This document shows positions 46,760 to 56,851 of a stretch of DNA of 64,000 nt, piece after piece. The notes below the pieces were generated by a model. That model was given only the letters and a program-made list of their open reading frames with translations, did no database searches and was not told the DNA's origin. Position 1 is the first letter of the stretch. The number at the start of each line of letters is the position of its first letter. Origin of the DNA: Nostoc sp. JL33. GTDB taxonomy: Bacteria > Cyanobacteriota > Cyanobacteriia > Cyanobacteriales > Nostocaceae. The position numbers were made by a program, and so were the translations under genes. The DNA lies in assembly GCF_017114985.1 (NCBI RefSeq), contig NZ_JABXKP010000096.1:69342-133341 (forward strand), in the 5' to 3' direction.

Positions 46760-47308
46760 TCGCTATTTGTTGGATACAAATGCGATCGTAGCACTGCTAC
46801 AAGGGAATTTACAGCTGCTGCAACTTTTACAAAATTCTGATTGGATCGGGATTTCGATTATTAGTCAAATTGAATTTCTAGCATTTTCTGGGTTGAGTCA
46901 GGGAGATCGCCAACTTTTTCAGCAATTTATCCAACGAGTTGAAGTTGTTAGTTTAATAGCTGATGATACGGTGTTAATTGAGCAAATTATCTAACTTCGT
47001 CACTCGATTTTAGATTTTGGAGAGAGCGATTTTGGATTAACCTCTCCTTACAAAGAAGAGGCTTAAATATTGAAAATTTTCTTTTTCATCTCCGTAAACC
47101 CAGAGGCTTGAAACCTTTTTTAGATTCTAGATTTAAATTTTAATTCTTCAATCCAAAATCTAAAATCTAAAATTGTCTCGGTCAGCAATATCGGCTAAAA
47201 CTACCCGACGCAATCATCGCAGCGATGGCGCTTCAGGCAACTGCGAACCTAGTAACAGCGGCTCAGTAATTTGCGAAAGTATTAACATTAACAGTTATTA
47301 GCTGGTAG
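46749..47308 (+). pseudogene. VapC-type PIN toxin gene interrupted by a repeat element
   Basis: The 5' part encodes a PIN domain (YLLDTNAIVALLQG, first catalytic Asp at residue 9; SQIEFL with the Glu) up to a TAA at 46992, which probably replaces CAA. The missing C-terminus lies downstream: joining 47002 to 47185 restores LRQQYRLKLPDAIIAAMALQ with the third PIN acid, then a second in-frame TAA (again one base from CAA) and an ending LTLTVISW before TAG. Between them lies a 182-bp element. The toxin is therefore inactive by two nonsense changes and one insertion. Confidence 0.85.
47003..47184. mobile_element. 182-bp MITE-like insertion in vapC
   Basis: The inserted segment carries 15-bp inverted repeats near its ends: ATTTTAGATTTTGGA at 47007-47021 and its exact complement at 47152-47166. 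The host gene repeats GTCA on both sides (46999-47002 and 47181-47184), a possible 4-bp target duplication. It has no gene. TTTTAGATTTTGG-type sequence is scattered elsewhere in the window (about 35220, 35340, 39990), so the element explains those dispersed repeats. Confidence 0.75.
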
Positions 47309-47517
47309 CGATCGCTCTTTTATCTTCTTCACTACCCCAGCTAACTTTAACGCAAGCTAAAACCGAGGTGGGGTGATTTTATTATCCTCTTGCATTTTTG
47401 TGTTTGCATCGTTGTGCTATGTAAACGCAACTTAGTGCAATGCGATTGTTTTGCCTCACAATGCCATTGCATTGACTTACAAAAATTAATCGACTCTATT
47501 AAGTTGTGCGATAAAAT
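47309..47517. other. Short intergenic region
   Basis: No gene is seen. It has a segment of several GC-ATTG/CAATGC words (about 47430-47475) that could fold. It is downstream of the DUF2085 gene's stop. Confidence 0.45.
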
Positions 47518-48042
47518 CTACAATTGGGTCAAGCTAGTTTTAGTACTTTGCCACCCATGCAAGATTGGCATACTAAACAATCCCCACGCCAAACCCGTAA
47601 TCAACCCAAAAGACGTAACCAGATAGTTATTAAAACTCCAGAAACCGAAAACCTGCGCTGCCAATTCCAAAGGATAAGCCATCATCAGCACACTAGCTAG
47701 CGCCGCACCACTCCAGCCATACTGACTTAACCAGTAAAATCCCTTACCACCAGTTAGCCCATACAACAGACGAGTAATCAGTAAACCCGTGACAGTGCCG
47801 TAGCAGCGCATACACACAGCCATAATAAACGGAGATGCCAAATCTAACCCCATAGATGGTTGCGGACACACATGATTACCCATGAAATAAATGATGTCCG
47901 CAATCCCAGCCAGCAAAGACACACCTGACGCAGCCAGAAAGGGAGCCACAGGCGGGCCAAAAACCATCCCCGCCAACATAAAATCAGCAATCAAACTGAC
48001 CCAATTAACCTGCAACTCTTCACTGAAAGCTACTCTTGTCAT
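47518..48042 (-). CDS. DUF2085 family membrane protein
   Basis: This 174-residue protein has about four or five membrane segments and the family's Cys-rich spots: HVCPQPSMG (about 57-65) and AVCMRCYGTVTG (about 75-86). Family function is unknown; the Cys pattern suggests metal binding or redox. AAGGGA precedes the ATG. It lies 46 bp downstream of agrE on the same strand, so the two may be co-transcribed. Confidence 0.8.
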   Translation of the reverse strand: MTRVAFSEELQVNWVSLIADFMLAGMVFGPPVAPFLAASGVSLLAGIADIIYFMGNHVCPQPSMGLDLASPFIMAVCMRCYGTVTGLLITRLLYGLTGGKGFYWLSQYGWSGAALASVLMMAYPLELAAQVFGFWSFNNYLVTSFGLITGLAWGLFSMPILHGWQSTKTSLTQL

Positions 48043-48088
48043 TCCCTTTCTTACCTTCGCGCCCTTTGCGTCTTCGCGGTTCGTTCTC

Positions 48089-50200
48089 TTAACCTACCTT
48101 ATTAACATAGGGACTTGTCAACTTATCCAACTGCTGAATTAACAGACTGAGAAACAAACCCACATCCGTCACCACACCCACCGATTCCACAGAACCGCGA
48201 TCGCTTAACTTAGTCACCACAGCTGGATTAATATCCACACAGACTATTTTCACCCCCGCCGGAGTCATATTACCCACCCCAATGGAGTGCAGCATTGATG
48301 ACAGCATCAAAATCATGTCCGTACCTTCTAGGTGTTTAGCATATTCCTCCTGTGCTTGAATCAAATCCATTAGGGTATCAGGCAAAGGCCCGTCATCCCG
48401 AATCGATCCAGCAAGCACAAAAGGCACATTATTGTGGACACACTCATACATCACGCCACTTTTAATTGCCCCCGCCTCCACAGCTTTGGGAATGCTGCCA
48501 TAACCACGGATACTATTAATTACCTTGAGGTGATGGCGGTGTCCACCATGCACGGCGACACCCCGCTTCATATCCACACCCAAGGAAGTGCCCATGATAT
48601 TTTGCTCGATGTCGTGAACTGCGATCGCATTACCAGCGAGCAACGCCTGTACGTATCCTTCCCGAATTAGTTGCGCTAGGTGTTCACCGCCACCAGTGTG
48701 AATCACCACCGGGCCAGCCGTGACAACTACTTTACCACCAGCATCGCGGATTTTCCGCAATTCCCAAGCTACTTGCTCAACGACCAATTCCACGCGCCGT
48801 TCGCTGGAAACGCCCGCCGACATAAAACTGAATTCTTGCGTGCTGCGTAGTTCCCGCGATTCAGTTTTGCGGATGGTGCGGATACCTAATACGTCTACAA
48901 TTACTTGTTCGCCAACTTTTAAATCGCGTAGTATTTTACACCGAGCGACTAAGCTATTGGCAGTTTGAGTAATTGCGATCGCGCCATCCATCCGTTGATT
49001 TTCCACCTTTACCCACTGACCATTAATTCGGACTTCGGTGGGATAAATCGTACTGACGTAGAAATCATCGGGCGCTACACCAGCTTGGATCACAGGCTCC
49101 AGTTTAGCGTCTCGCTCATCATGCGGTAAATTTACAGCACCCAAATCAATCAACAGCGAGATGATTTCTTCCATCACCTCATGGTCTGGTGCTGATACCC
49201 TGACTTCGGCAGCTGAGGTACTTTGGCGCTGTTCTCCCAAGTTGAAATTTAGGACTTGGAAGCTTCCCCCGGCATCTATAATTAAATCCAAAGCGCGGTT
49301 AATTAAGCCTGAATCCAGCAAGTGCCCTTCCATGCGAATGACGCGGCTTTCTACCGAAACATTGGCATGAATTTCATCTCTAACTGGTTCTGTCACCCGC
49401 AGAGTTAAGCATTTAGCCGCGCCTCCAGCTTTCAGAAATTCCGTAAGTGGTGTTTCCAGCACTTGGAAACCTGCATCTGCAAGGCGAGTTTTCAAAGCAT
49501 CACTCGCCTTGTTCATGATCACGATGCCATCCACATTCACCGTATTACAAGCGAAATTGACTGCATCGGCTTCTTCAATTGCGATTCGCTTTTCTGCTGC
49601 GACTCGCATTTCAATTAAGCGGTTGGAGTAAGAATCGAAAGCGCCTGGATAGTATAGCAAATAGCCATTTGTTAGGGGACAAAAGCAGGTATCCAGGTGA
49701 TAAAAACGTTCGTCTATGAGTCGTAGAGAAAGCACCTCAATATCCAGCCATTTAGCTAGATAAGGGTGAGAATCTAATTCCGACCGGAAACCGTATCCCG
49801 CCCATAACCAGCGTCCTTCTCGATCCAGCAGTGCGTCCCCTGCTCCCTCAAAGGGCAAATCTTTGGGAAGTTCATTGACTGTATAACCATTTGCCTCAAA
49901 CCATTGTTTGAAGAAAGGCTCCTCTCCCTGACGTTCTTTGTGTAAAAAGCGACTAAGTACGACGTTATCCCCCAGGACTAAGCCAGCGTTGGCGGTGAAA
50001 ACCAAATCAGGCCAGCCTTTTTCAGGTGGTACTAAGTCTACAACGGCGTGTTGTTTAAGGATCTGGTGTAGTCCCTGCCACTGTTCCACGGCGCGATCGC
50101 GCGATGATTTGTGAATATTCCCTTCCATCCAGGGATTAATCACATAGTCCACGTCGTAGTGGTCAGGAGGACACATTAAAAAGCGAATACGGGAAGTCAT
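48089..50200 (-). CDS. agrE: AgrE: bifunctional arginine dihydrolase / ornithine cyclodeaminase
   Basis: This 703-residue protein is the length of Anabaena AgrE. The N-terminal guanidine-modifying domain (1-285) has the arginine dihydrolase residues Asn71 (FTANAG), Glu118 (PFEGAGD), His168 (FYHLD) and Cys264 (AAKCLTL). It converts arginine to ornithine, ammonia and CO2. The C-terminal part (about 290-700) includes a LOR/SDH-type domain and a nucleotide-binding part (VVTAGPVVIHTGGGEH, about 510-525) and converts ornithine to proline in Anabaena. It works in nitrogen mobilisation from arginine and cyanophycin, relevant to heterocyst filaments. It is called ArgZ in unicellular relatives. Confidence 0.92.
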   Translation of the reverse strand: MTSRIRFLMCPPDHYDVDYVINPWMEGNIHKSSRDRAVEQWQGLHQILKQHAVVDLVPPEKGWPDLVFTANAGLVLGDNVVLSRFLHKERQGEEPFFKQWFEANGYTVNELPKDLPFEGAGDALLDREGRWLWAGYGFRSELDSHPYLAKWLDIEVLSLRLIDERFYHLDTCFCPLTNGYLLYYPGAFDSYSNRLIEMRVAAEKRIAIEEADAVNFACNTVNVDGIVIMNKASDALKTRLADAGFQVLETPLTEFLKAGGAAKCLTLRVTEPVRDEIHANVSVESRVIRMEGHLLDSGLINRALDLIIDAGGSFQVLNFNLGEQRQSTSAAEVRVSAPDHEVMEEIISLLIDLGAVNLPHDERDAKLEPVIQAGVAPDDFYVSTIYPTEVRINGQWVKVENQRMDGAIAITQTANSLVARCKILRDLKVGEQVIVDVLGIRTIRKTESRELRSTQEFSFMSAGVSSERRVELVVEQVAWELRKIRDAGGKVVVTAGPVVIHTGGGEHLAQLIREGYVQALLAGNAIAVHDIEQNIMGTSLGVDMKRGVAVHGGHRHHLKVINSIRGYGSIPKAVEAGAIKSGVMYECVHNNVPFVLAGSIRDDGPLPDTLMDLIQAQEEYAKHLEGTDMILMLSSMLHSIGVGNMTPAGVKIVCVDINPAVVTKLSDRGSVESVGVVTDVGLFLSLLIQQLDKLTSPYVNKVG

Positions 50201-50703
50201 AAAAATCTTACAAGCGTTTTAATATGCTACAAGCCTGGGATACAGATTTTTGATTTTTATTTGGTAAAATCTGCTACTAAAGCTTCTATCTTTTGATAGT
50301 TGAAGGCTTTACAAAGGCTTTCGTTATCAATTCTATTACTGGAAGATAGGAATAAGTAGATAAGGTGGCAAAATGACATGGATCTGTTGCAATACGGTTC
50401 GGTTAAGGCAAGAGATGCGATTAGCGGCGTGTCATCAAAAAACCTTATCCGAACCGGATTGGGATCTGGTAACATTGGAACCAAAATGACCGCTAAGAAA
50501 GGATTCTAGGGAGAAAAATAAGATTTTACCATCGTTTATTAAGGCTTTGAGAAGATTCAAAATGGGTGCATCCCAGTTTTTATTATTCGATGAAATAATA
50601 AAATTTAATCTGTCATTGCGTTCGCCTCCGGTCTCTTAGAGAGGAGGAACGACGGAAGATTGTTAGATTTTACACTCATTGGGATGCTCCCATTGAAAAC
50701 TGC
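50201..50703. other. Divergent intergenic region with a short inverted-repeat element
   Basis: No supported gene; a 75-codon minus-strand frame at 50257-50484 has no family likeness I know. At 50561-50575 and 50680-50694 lie inverted arms (AATGGGTGCATCCCA versus TGGGATGCTCCCATT, one mismatch) bounding a 134-bp MITE-like unit immediately upstream of the GT39 gene. Confidence 0.6.
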
Positions 50704-52290
50704 ATGAAAAAGCAATTGTCATCGAACTGGCTTATTTCTAAATCTTGGTTACGCTTTTTAGTGATCATTTTATTAGTAATAGGTGTATTTTTTCGCTTCG
50801 CTAATCTTGACAAAAAAATTTATTGGGGTGATGAAGTTTTCTCATCATTACGCATATCTGGCTATATGCACTCAGAAATGAATGAGCAGTTAAGTAATGG
50901 TCGTTTGATCAGCAAAGAAGATTTGCAAAAATACCAGTATCCCAATTCTGAGAAAAACACAATTGATACAATTAAAGGGGTGATTTTAGAAGACTCGCAG
51001 ATTTTGCCGCTATACATCTTGATGGCCCGGTTTTGGGTAGAATGGTTTGGCAATTCTGTAGCAGTAATAAGAAGTTTTTCGGCATTCATTAGTCTGCTCA
51101 CCTTTCCTTGTATTTATTGGCTATGTCAAGAACTATTTGAGTCTTCACTAATCGGGTGGATAGCGATCGCCTTGGTAGCCGTTTCACCTATTCATGTCGT
51201 GTATGCACAAGAAGCGCGAGCATACAGTTTATCGATAGTAGCCATCTTAATATCGAGCGTAGCATTGCTGCGAGCCATGCGCCTGAAAACAAAGGTTAGT
51301 TGGTGCATTTATGCCGCAACATTATCACTAGGGTTTTATACTCATCTATTTTTTATCTTGGTTGCTTTTGCACAGGGAATTTATGTAATTGCAATCGAAC
51401 GCTTGCGATTGAGTAAAACATCGATTTATTATCTGCTATCATCGCTTGCGGGGTTTATAACTTTTGTACCTTGGATTTGGATTCTTATAACCAACCCTCA
51501 GCCAGAAGCATTAACTTGGGCGAATAGTAAACAAACATTATTTGCGTCAGCTGCAAGGTGGGCTGGTATTTTTAGTCGGACGTTTCTTGATTTAGGTATT
51601 AGCCCTAGCGATCCAGGAAAACTTAAGATTGCCTTAATTCCTTTTGTTTTAATTATTTTAGTTCTGATCATCTACTCAATTTATGTTCTCTGTCGAAGAA
51701 CCTCTAAAAAAGTTTGGTTATTTGTCTTAACCTTGATTGGATCTCTAGGGCTTCCTTTACTGGTACTGGATTTCGTCTTTCAAAAGCGATACGCTACTAG
51801 TCGATATACACTTCCTTCAGTTTTAGGTATACAGTTAGCTGTTGCTTACCTATTTACCACTAAAATCACGTCTATTTCTGCTAAAATTTGGCAAAAAAAG
51901 CTCTGGTCACTTGTAGCATTCATGGTAATTATGGGCGGAGTTATATCTTGTCTGCTCCACTCTCAAGCTCGGATTTGGTGGAACCAATTACCTGAAAAGT
52001 ACCAAGAATATCCTCAAATGGCTAACATTATTAGTCAAGGTAATAAACCGCTTTTAATTAGTGAAGCTGAGAACATACTTCCACCAATACAAATACTTGG
52101 TTATTTAGTTGATCCAAAAGTCCGATTTCAACTTGTAGAGAAAAATCAGCTACCAGAGGTTATTAATGGCTTTACTGACATATTCTTGTTCAAGCCCTCT
52201 GACTTCTTAAAAGCTGGAATTGAGAAAATTTATAACTCAAAGTTACAGCAGATAAACGACTTGCTCTGGAAAATAACAAAATCCACTTAA
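50704..52290 (+). CDS. GT39-like polytopic glycosyltransferase
   Basis: This 528-residue protein has about eleven membrane segments. After the first helix comes the loop KKIYWGDEVFSSLRISGY with the conserved acidic GDE (about 44-46), as in ArnT/PMT-type glycosyltransferases that use polyprenyl-phosphate sugars on the periplasmic side. A second conserved loop reads HVVYAQEARAYSL (about 166-178). The C-terminal 80 residues form a soluble tail. The acceptor is unknown. It is not part of an obvious operon. Confidence 0.82.
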   Translation: MKKQLSSNWLISKSWLRFLVIILLVIGVFFRFANLDKKIYWGDEVFSSLRISGYMHSEMNEQLSNGRLISKEDLQKYQYPNSEKNTIDTIKGVILEDSQILPLYILMARFWVEWFGNSVAVIRSFSAFISLLTFPCIYWLCQELFESSLIGWIAIALVAVSPIHVVYAQEARAYSLSIVAILISSVALLRAMRLKTKVSWCIYAATLSLGFYTHLFFILVAFAQGIYVIAIERLRLSKTSIYYLLSSLAGFITFVPWIWILITNPQPEALTWANSKQTLFASAARWAGIFSRTFLDLGISPSDPGKLKIALIPFVLIILVLIIYSIYVLCRRTSKKVWLFVLTLIGSLGLPLLVLDFVFQKRYATSRYTLPSVLGIQLAVAYLFTTKITSISAKIWQKKLWSLVAFMVIMGGVISCLLHSQARIWWNQLPEKYQEYPQMANIISQGNKPLLISEAENILPPIQILGYLVDPKVRFQLVEKNQLPEVINGFTDIFLFKPSDFLKAGIEKIYNSKLQQINDLLWKITKST

Positions 52291-52328
52291 GGGACTTGCA
52301 ATTAAAAAATATCCAAATTGTATGCGTT

Positions 52329-52465
52329 ATAGCGGTTCCTAGTTACATGAAGTACATATCAAAACCTCACCCCCAGCCCCTCTCCTTAATAAGGAGAGGG
52401 GAGATAAAGCACAGCTTTATCGGGGTGAGGTTAAGCTGTACCCCATTCTTATTAGGAAGCGCTAT
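52329..52465. repeat. ATAGCGGTTCC element (full copy)
   Basis: The ends ATAGCGGTTCCT and AGGAAGCGCTAT are inverted with one mismatch and enclose 137 bp rich in C runs and an AAGGAGAGGGGAG hairpin. Relatives lie at about 36632-36750, 44788-44940 and 61312-61464, always between genes. Confidence 0.7.
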
Positions 52466-52836
52466 ATGCTTTTGGCTAACGCACGATGACAGGCTAGATC
52501 AAGATGGTGGGTTACTTCGTTAACGCACCCTACAAATAAATTACCCAATCTTGTGGGGTGGGCATCTTGCCCGCCTCTGTATACGGGCGGGGGAGACGCC
52601 CACCCCACAAGAAGTAGTTGAGTATTTTTTTATTTGGAAGTCCCTAAACCAAAGATACCGGCGCATCTAGCGGTTGGGAGACTGCAAGGCGGAAACTAAA
52701 AGCAGACAATTGGCATTTAAATATCGCTCGCAGGTTAAAAATTAACATCAATTAGCCTGATAAGTGGCACAATGAGATCCAAAATATACTTTAATTAAAT
52801 TCATGATTTAAGTATATATTCTTATGGCTGCGGCTT
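52466..52836. other. Gap before the 1310-residue protein, with a large hairpin
   Basis: A perfect 14-bp stem (CTTGTGGGGTGGGC at 52550-52563 with 52598-52611) with further inner pairing (CCCGCC/GGCGGG) forms a strong palindrome of a common Nostoc type. The TTAACGCACCC repeat precedes it. No gene was seen. Confidence 0.65.
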
Positions 52837-55800
52837 ATGTCATCGCCTCTTGAGCGCCCGCTAAAATTTGAAATCAGACTGCCATCTTCCCATCCTCAGT
52901 TATTAGAAGGACTAGATATATGGCTGCGTTTAGGTTTGATATCCGATAACCAAGTTAGGCAGCTATGCCGAGATTTTCTGGTGTGCGCGGTGGTGTTGCA
53001 ACCCCACCCTGAAGCTGAAACAAAGATAGCGTTTGTAACTTCCGACGCTGTGGAGCAGTTGCCCGTAGCAGCTTTACAATCTAGCAGTCGTAGACAACCG
53101 CAACAAAAACCAGCTAAACCCAACTTTCTCAGCACAATGTTGCAGTCCTTGGGGGCAGAACTGAGCGTCCGTTGGCTGCTTTTTCTAGGAGTATTTCTGG
53201 TAGTCGTGTCCTCTGGGGTACTGGCTGCGAGTCAGTGGGAGAGATTTCCCGCTTCTGGACAGTATGGAGTTTTATTTGCTTATACTTTGAGTTTTTGGGG
53301 ATTAAGCTTCTGGGCGACTAGGCAAAACAACCTCAGATTAACGGCTCAGACATTGCTGATTGTCACCCTTTTGTTAGTCCCAGTAAACTTTTGGGCAATG
53401 GATAGCTTTCGATTGTGGCAAAATCCTCTGGATTGGATTGTAGTTGCGATCGCCTGTCCTGCCCTTACTGCTATTACTGTTTTACTCTCCAAAAATCGGA
53501 CTATTTTTGCCAATTTAGATAACGATAAATTACCTCTAGCAAATATTCTGGGGCTGAGTTATCTGCATTGGGGTTGGCAATTGCCAGGATTTCCCTTGAT
53601 TGCCGTTTATGTGGCAATGATCGGCACAACTATCATTACCGTTTATCACAATTACCAACAGCGTAATCCGATCAGCGAGGAAGATCAGCGCGAACGCCAT
53701 AGATTAAGTATTGGTTTATCTGCTGCTGTAATTATTTATGCTTTGATAGTGCTGCTAATGCGGGCGATTTTTGTTGCCAGAGTAGATGTCACGCAGTTAG
53801 GGTTAGCTATTGGTATTTGCGGCTGGTTGGCAACTTGGTTAGCAGGCGAAGCAGCAAAAGCACAGGAAGTAACAGTAATATCCCCCTCATCTCCCACCCT
53901 GCGGTCAGCTAAAGCTACATCCCCCTTACTCTGGGAAAAACTCGGTAGCATTTTACTCTTCCTGGGTTGGCTGGTTTCGGTAGTGAGTTATCCCTGGCAA
54001 GCGATCGCTGTAAGTGGTTTGGGTTTATGGTTTATGGGAAGTCGCTTGCGGCGGCACAGTTTAAAGATTGACTTCGCGGCGGTTTTTGTCATCGGCTTAC
54101 AGACGATTTGGCTGTTTTGGCGGTTAATACCTGATAACTTACAGAAATGGGCGATCGCAACTGGCACCCAACTCACCAATTCTCAAAATGAACCTGGGGC
54201 GTTGCTGGGGATAGCTTTATTTCCCTATGTAATTTTGATGGTGGCGCTCACAGATAGCCTGTATCGCACCGAAAAGCGAGAATTGGCTAAATTTGGCGAA
54301 CTACTCACCCTCTTATTTGGAGCTTTTTTAACAACGATCGCTCTGATAAATCCCACATTGCGATCGCTAAATCTGCTATTTTCTACAATCACTCTCGCAT
54401 TCGTCACTCAACGCCGCTCCCCCTCTTCTCTTCCCCTGGTATATCTAACTCACATCATCGGGGTGCTGGCGTTTTGCTCTACCCTTAATTGGCTCTTCCC
54501 AAGTCTGAGTCAACAAGCTTGGGCAAGTATTTTACTAGCTCTGATGGTTGCAGAATGGGTATTTAGTCTTAGTGAAGGACTATGGCAACGTAGTGGATGG
54601 GACATCGGTTTAGGACTAGCCGCCGCTACTTTTTTCCGATTGTGGATAAATGCAGAATCATCTTGGTATGGCATAGCTGATAGCCAAGCTAATTGGGGAG
54701 TCATTTGGCTAGTTACGCCTATAGCTCTTACGGGTGTTGCCAATTGCACAATTATAGAGCGTCGCCTTACTAGCCGTTACTTGAGTGTCTTGGCTGTGGG
54801 AGTTGCCCAGCTACTTACTTTACAACTACCAGAAACCAGATTAATCGGTTTGGCTGTGGGTGTTGGATTGATGTTTGCAAATACGCGCTATTTGCGAAAC
54901 CAAATATCGGCGGTAATTACAGAAGGATTTCTTCTGAGTTTTATTGTGGCGCTGCTATGGATGGGTGTGCTTGGTTTACCTCGCCTCGCGCTACCAGGTT
55001 GGTTTGTCGTAGGAGCGATCGCAACCCTAACTCTATGGTTAGCGCGGACAGTTCTGAGCCGACGCGGTAACGAATTAGCAGTTATATATGCAGCCGCCAG
55101 TGATAAATGGGCGATCGCATTGTGTGGTTTTGAGTTGTTTGGTTTAACACTGCACTCAATACTGATTTACTCAGGGTTTATTACTTCAGGATTTTTCTAC
55201 TTAGTCGCCACTGCTATCACCTTGACAGCCATTGTTTATCGCAGTTGGCGGGAACCGACAAATTGGGCATTTTATGGCATCGGTTGGTGTTTAGAACTAT
55301 TGACTGCCGAAGCGCTGGGATTTGGGGAACGTTCAACTGTTAAGATTGCAATCGCTAATATTGCCTTGGGTTTAATTGCTCAACTTCTTGGAGAGTGGTG
55401 GCGACGACGACATCAATTAGAAAGGCTTCCGAGCAGTTTTCACATTTTGCCATTAATTTATGGTGCATTCAGTGTATTGCTGCGTTTGAACACCTTCACC
55501 GAGTGGACAGGTTTATATTCCTTGGGTGTAGCTTTAATTATCATTGGCGTCGGGCGACGGCGCGAGAACTTTAAACCCCTGCTGTACTTAGGAATCATTG
55601 GCGTATCTATTTCTGCCTATGAACTTTTGTTCTATCAAATGTTACAAGCTTCAGGAGGAGAATTAGGTGATGGATTGATTGCCATGTCTGCCCTTGGTGC
55701 CAGTATCATGTATGCTTACCGCATCTTGTCGCCTTGGCTTGTCAGCTACTTACGCCTAACTCCCCAAGAACTCAGAGGAATCGCCCATATTCATTGGGCT

Positions 55801-56769
55801 TGGAGTAGCTGTTTATTAATGGCTGCAATTATTACTCCCATTGGACTTAACCGTTTAGTAGGATTGGCAACAGGGGTATTTTTGATTCGTTATGCCATCT
55901 TTCAGGGAAAAAATTCGCGCACTTCCCCCAGCATCTTCGGAGGAATCACAATAGGCGAAATGTGGGTTTACCTGGGCTTATTAGAGGTAGCCGGCATGAG
56001 GATTTATTGGCGGGAGACAGCAGTAGGGAAATTTTGGGCTGGGCCATTAGTTCCTTGGAATGGTGCGATCGCCTGTGTGGTAGCCTATTTTCTATACATT
56101 CTACCTTGGGAAAATTGGGGTTGGTCTAAAAGACCTTGGCAACAAGCCGCCTACATCATACCACTGATCATTTTATGGGAAACCAGACTGCAAACTTACC
56201 CCATTACCTTGATAATCGCAGCTGGATTCTACATCTTCCTGGCAAAGGTGGGTGAAAACATCCGTTTTACATATATTAGTGTGGCGTTGATTGATTGGGC
56301 ACTTTACCGTTGGTTTTATGAATTACGCCTGACTGATACTTTGTGGTATATAACACCAATTGGGTTATCACTGCTTTATATTGCTCAAGTAGATACCCAA
56401 CTGAAGCTACCAGAGTATAAAACCGCTCGTCATATTCTGAGAGTGCTAGGTAGTGGTTTAATTTGTGGGTGGGCAATTTTATTTAATCAAAATACAGCCT
56501 GGATACCGGGAATTTTCAGCCTCATCGCCATTTTTGCCGGATTAGCTTTACGAGTGCGGGCTTTTCTCTACATTGGTACAGCCACTTTTTTGATAACTAC
56601 AATCTATCAATCGGTAATTTTCAGCTTGCAGTACTCTTTCTTAAAATGGGTTGTTGGCTTGCTAGTTGGCATCTTACTAATTTATATTGCCGCCAACTTT
56701 GAAACCCGTCGCGCTCAAATAACTTCCTTAATTCGTAGTGCCATTGATGAATTTCAATCATGGGAATAG
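52837..56769 (+). CDS. Giant polytopic membrane protein of unknown function
   Basis: This 1310-residue protein has a soluble N-terminus (1-105; EIRLPSSHPQLLEGLDIWLR, with a helix-turn-like GLISDNQVRQLCRDFLV) followed by a run of roughly thirty or more hydrophobic helices up to the last 20 residues. Trp is unusually frequent. The N-terminal part and serial helices recall DUF2157-type proteins, but I cannot assign a family firmly. No catalytic motif was seen. It lies alone and has no truncation. Confidence 0.75.
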   Translation: MSSPLERPLKFEIRLPSSHPQLLEGLDIWLRLGLISDNQVRQLCRDFLVCAVVLQPHPEAETKIAFVTSDAVEQLPVAALQSSSRRQPQQKPAKPNFLSTMLQSLGAELSVRWLLFLGVFLVVVSSGVLAASQWERFPASGQYGVLFAYTLSFWGLSFWATRQNNLRLTAQTLLIVTLLLVPVNFWAMDSFRLWQNPLDWIVVAIACPALTAITVLLSKNRTIFANLDNDKLPLANILGLSYLHWGWQLPGFPLIAVYVAMIGTTIITVYHNYQQRNPISEEDQRERHRLSIGLSAAVIIYALIVLLMRAIFVARVDVTQLGLAIGICGWLATWLAGEAAKAQEVTVISPSSPTLRSAKATSPLLWEKLGSILLFLGWLVSVVSYPWQAIAVSGLGLWFMGSRLRRHSLKIDFAAVFVIGLQTIWLFWRLIPDNLQKWAIATGTQLTNSQNEPGALLGIALFPYVILMVALTDSLYRTEKRELAKFGELLTLLFGAFLTTIALINPTLRSLNLLFSTITLAFVTQRRSPSSLPLVYLTHIIGVLAFCSTLNWLFPSLSQQAWASILLALMVAEWVFSLSEGLWQRSGWDIGLGLAAATFFRLWINAESSWYGIADSQANWGVIWLVTPIALTGVANCTIIERRLTSRYLSVLAVGVAQLLTLQLPETRLIGLAVGVGLMFANTRYLRNQISAVITEGFLLSFIVALLWMGVLGLPRLALPGWFVVGAIATLTLWLARTVLSRRGNELAVIYAAASDKWAIALCGFELFGLTLHSILIYSGFITSGFFYLVATAITLTAIVYRSWREPTNWAFYGIGWCLELLTAEALGFGERSTVKIAIANIALGLIAQLLGEWWRRRHQLERLPSSFHILPLIYGAFSVLLRLNTFTEWTGLYSLGVALIIIGVGRRRENFKPLLYLGIIGVSISAYELLFYQMLQASGGELGDGLIAMSALGASIMYAYRILSPWLVSYLRLTPQELRGIAHIHWAWSSCLLMAAIITPIGLNRLVGLATGVFLIRYAIFQGKNSRTSPSIFGGITIGEMWVYLGLLEVAGMRIYWRETAVGKFWAGPLVPWNGAIACVVAYFLYILPWENWGWSKRPWQQAAYIIPLIILWETRLQTYPITLIIAAGFYIFLAKVGENIRFTYISVALIDWALYRWFYELRLTDTLWYITPIGLSLLYIAQVDTQLKLPEYKTARHILRVLGSGLICGWAILFNQNTAWIPGIFSLIAIFAGLALRVRAFLYIGTATFLITTIYQSVIFSLQYSFLKWVVGLLVGILLIYIAANFETRRAQITSLIRSAIDEFQSWE

Positions 56770-56851
56770 GGGATTAATTCATAATTCATAAGTCATATCA
56801 TGTCCGCCAAATTACCCATAATAAAAGAACCCCACCCCCTAAGAGCAGGCT

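Noticed and set aside
50257..50484. 75-codon minus-strand frame upstream of agrE
   Set aside because: No family likeness and no clear ribosome-binding site; it is probably intergenic.
52296..52523. 75-codon frame after the GT39 gene
   Set aside because: Most of it is the ATAGCGGTTCC element; no coding signal.
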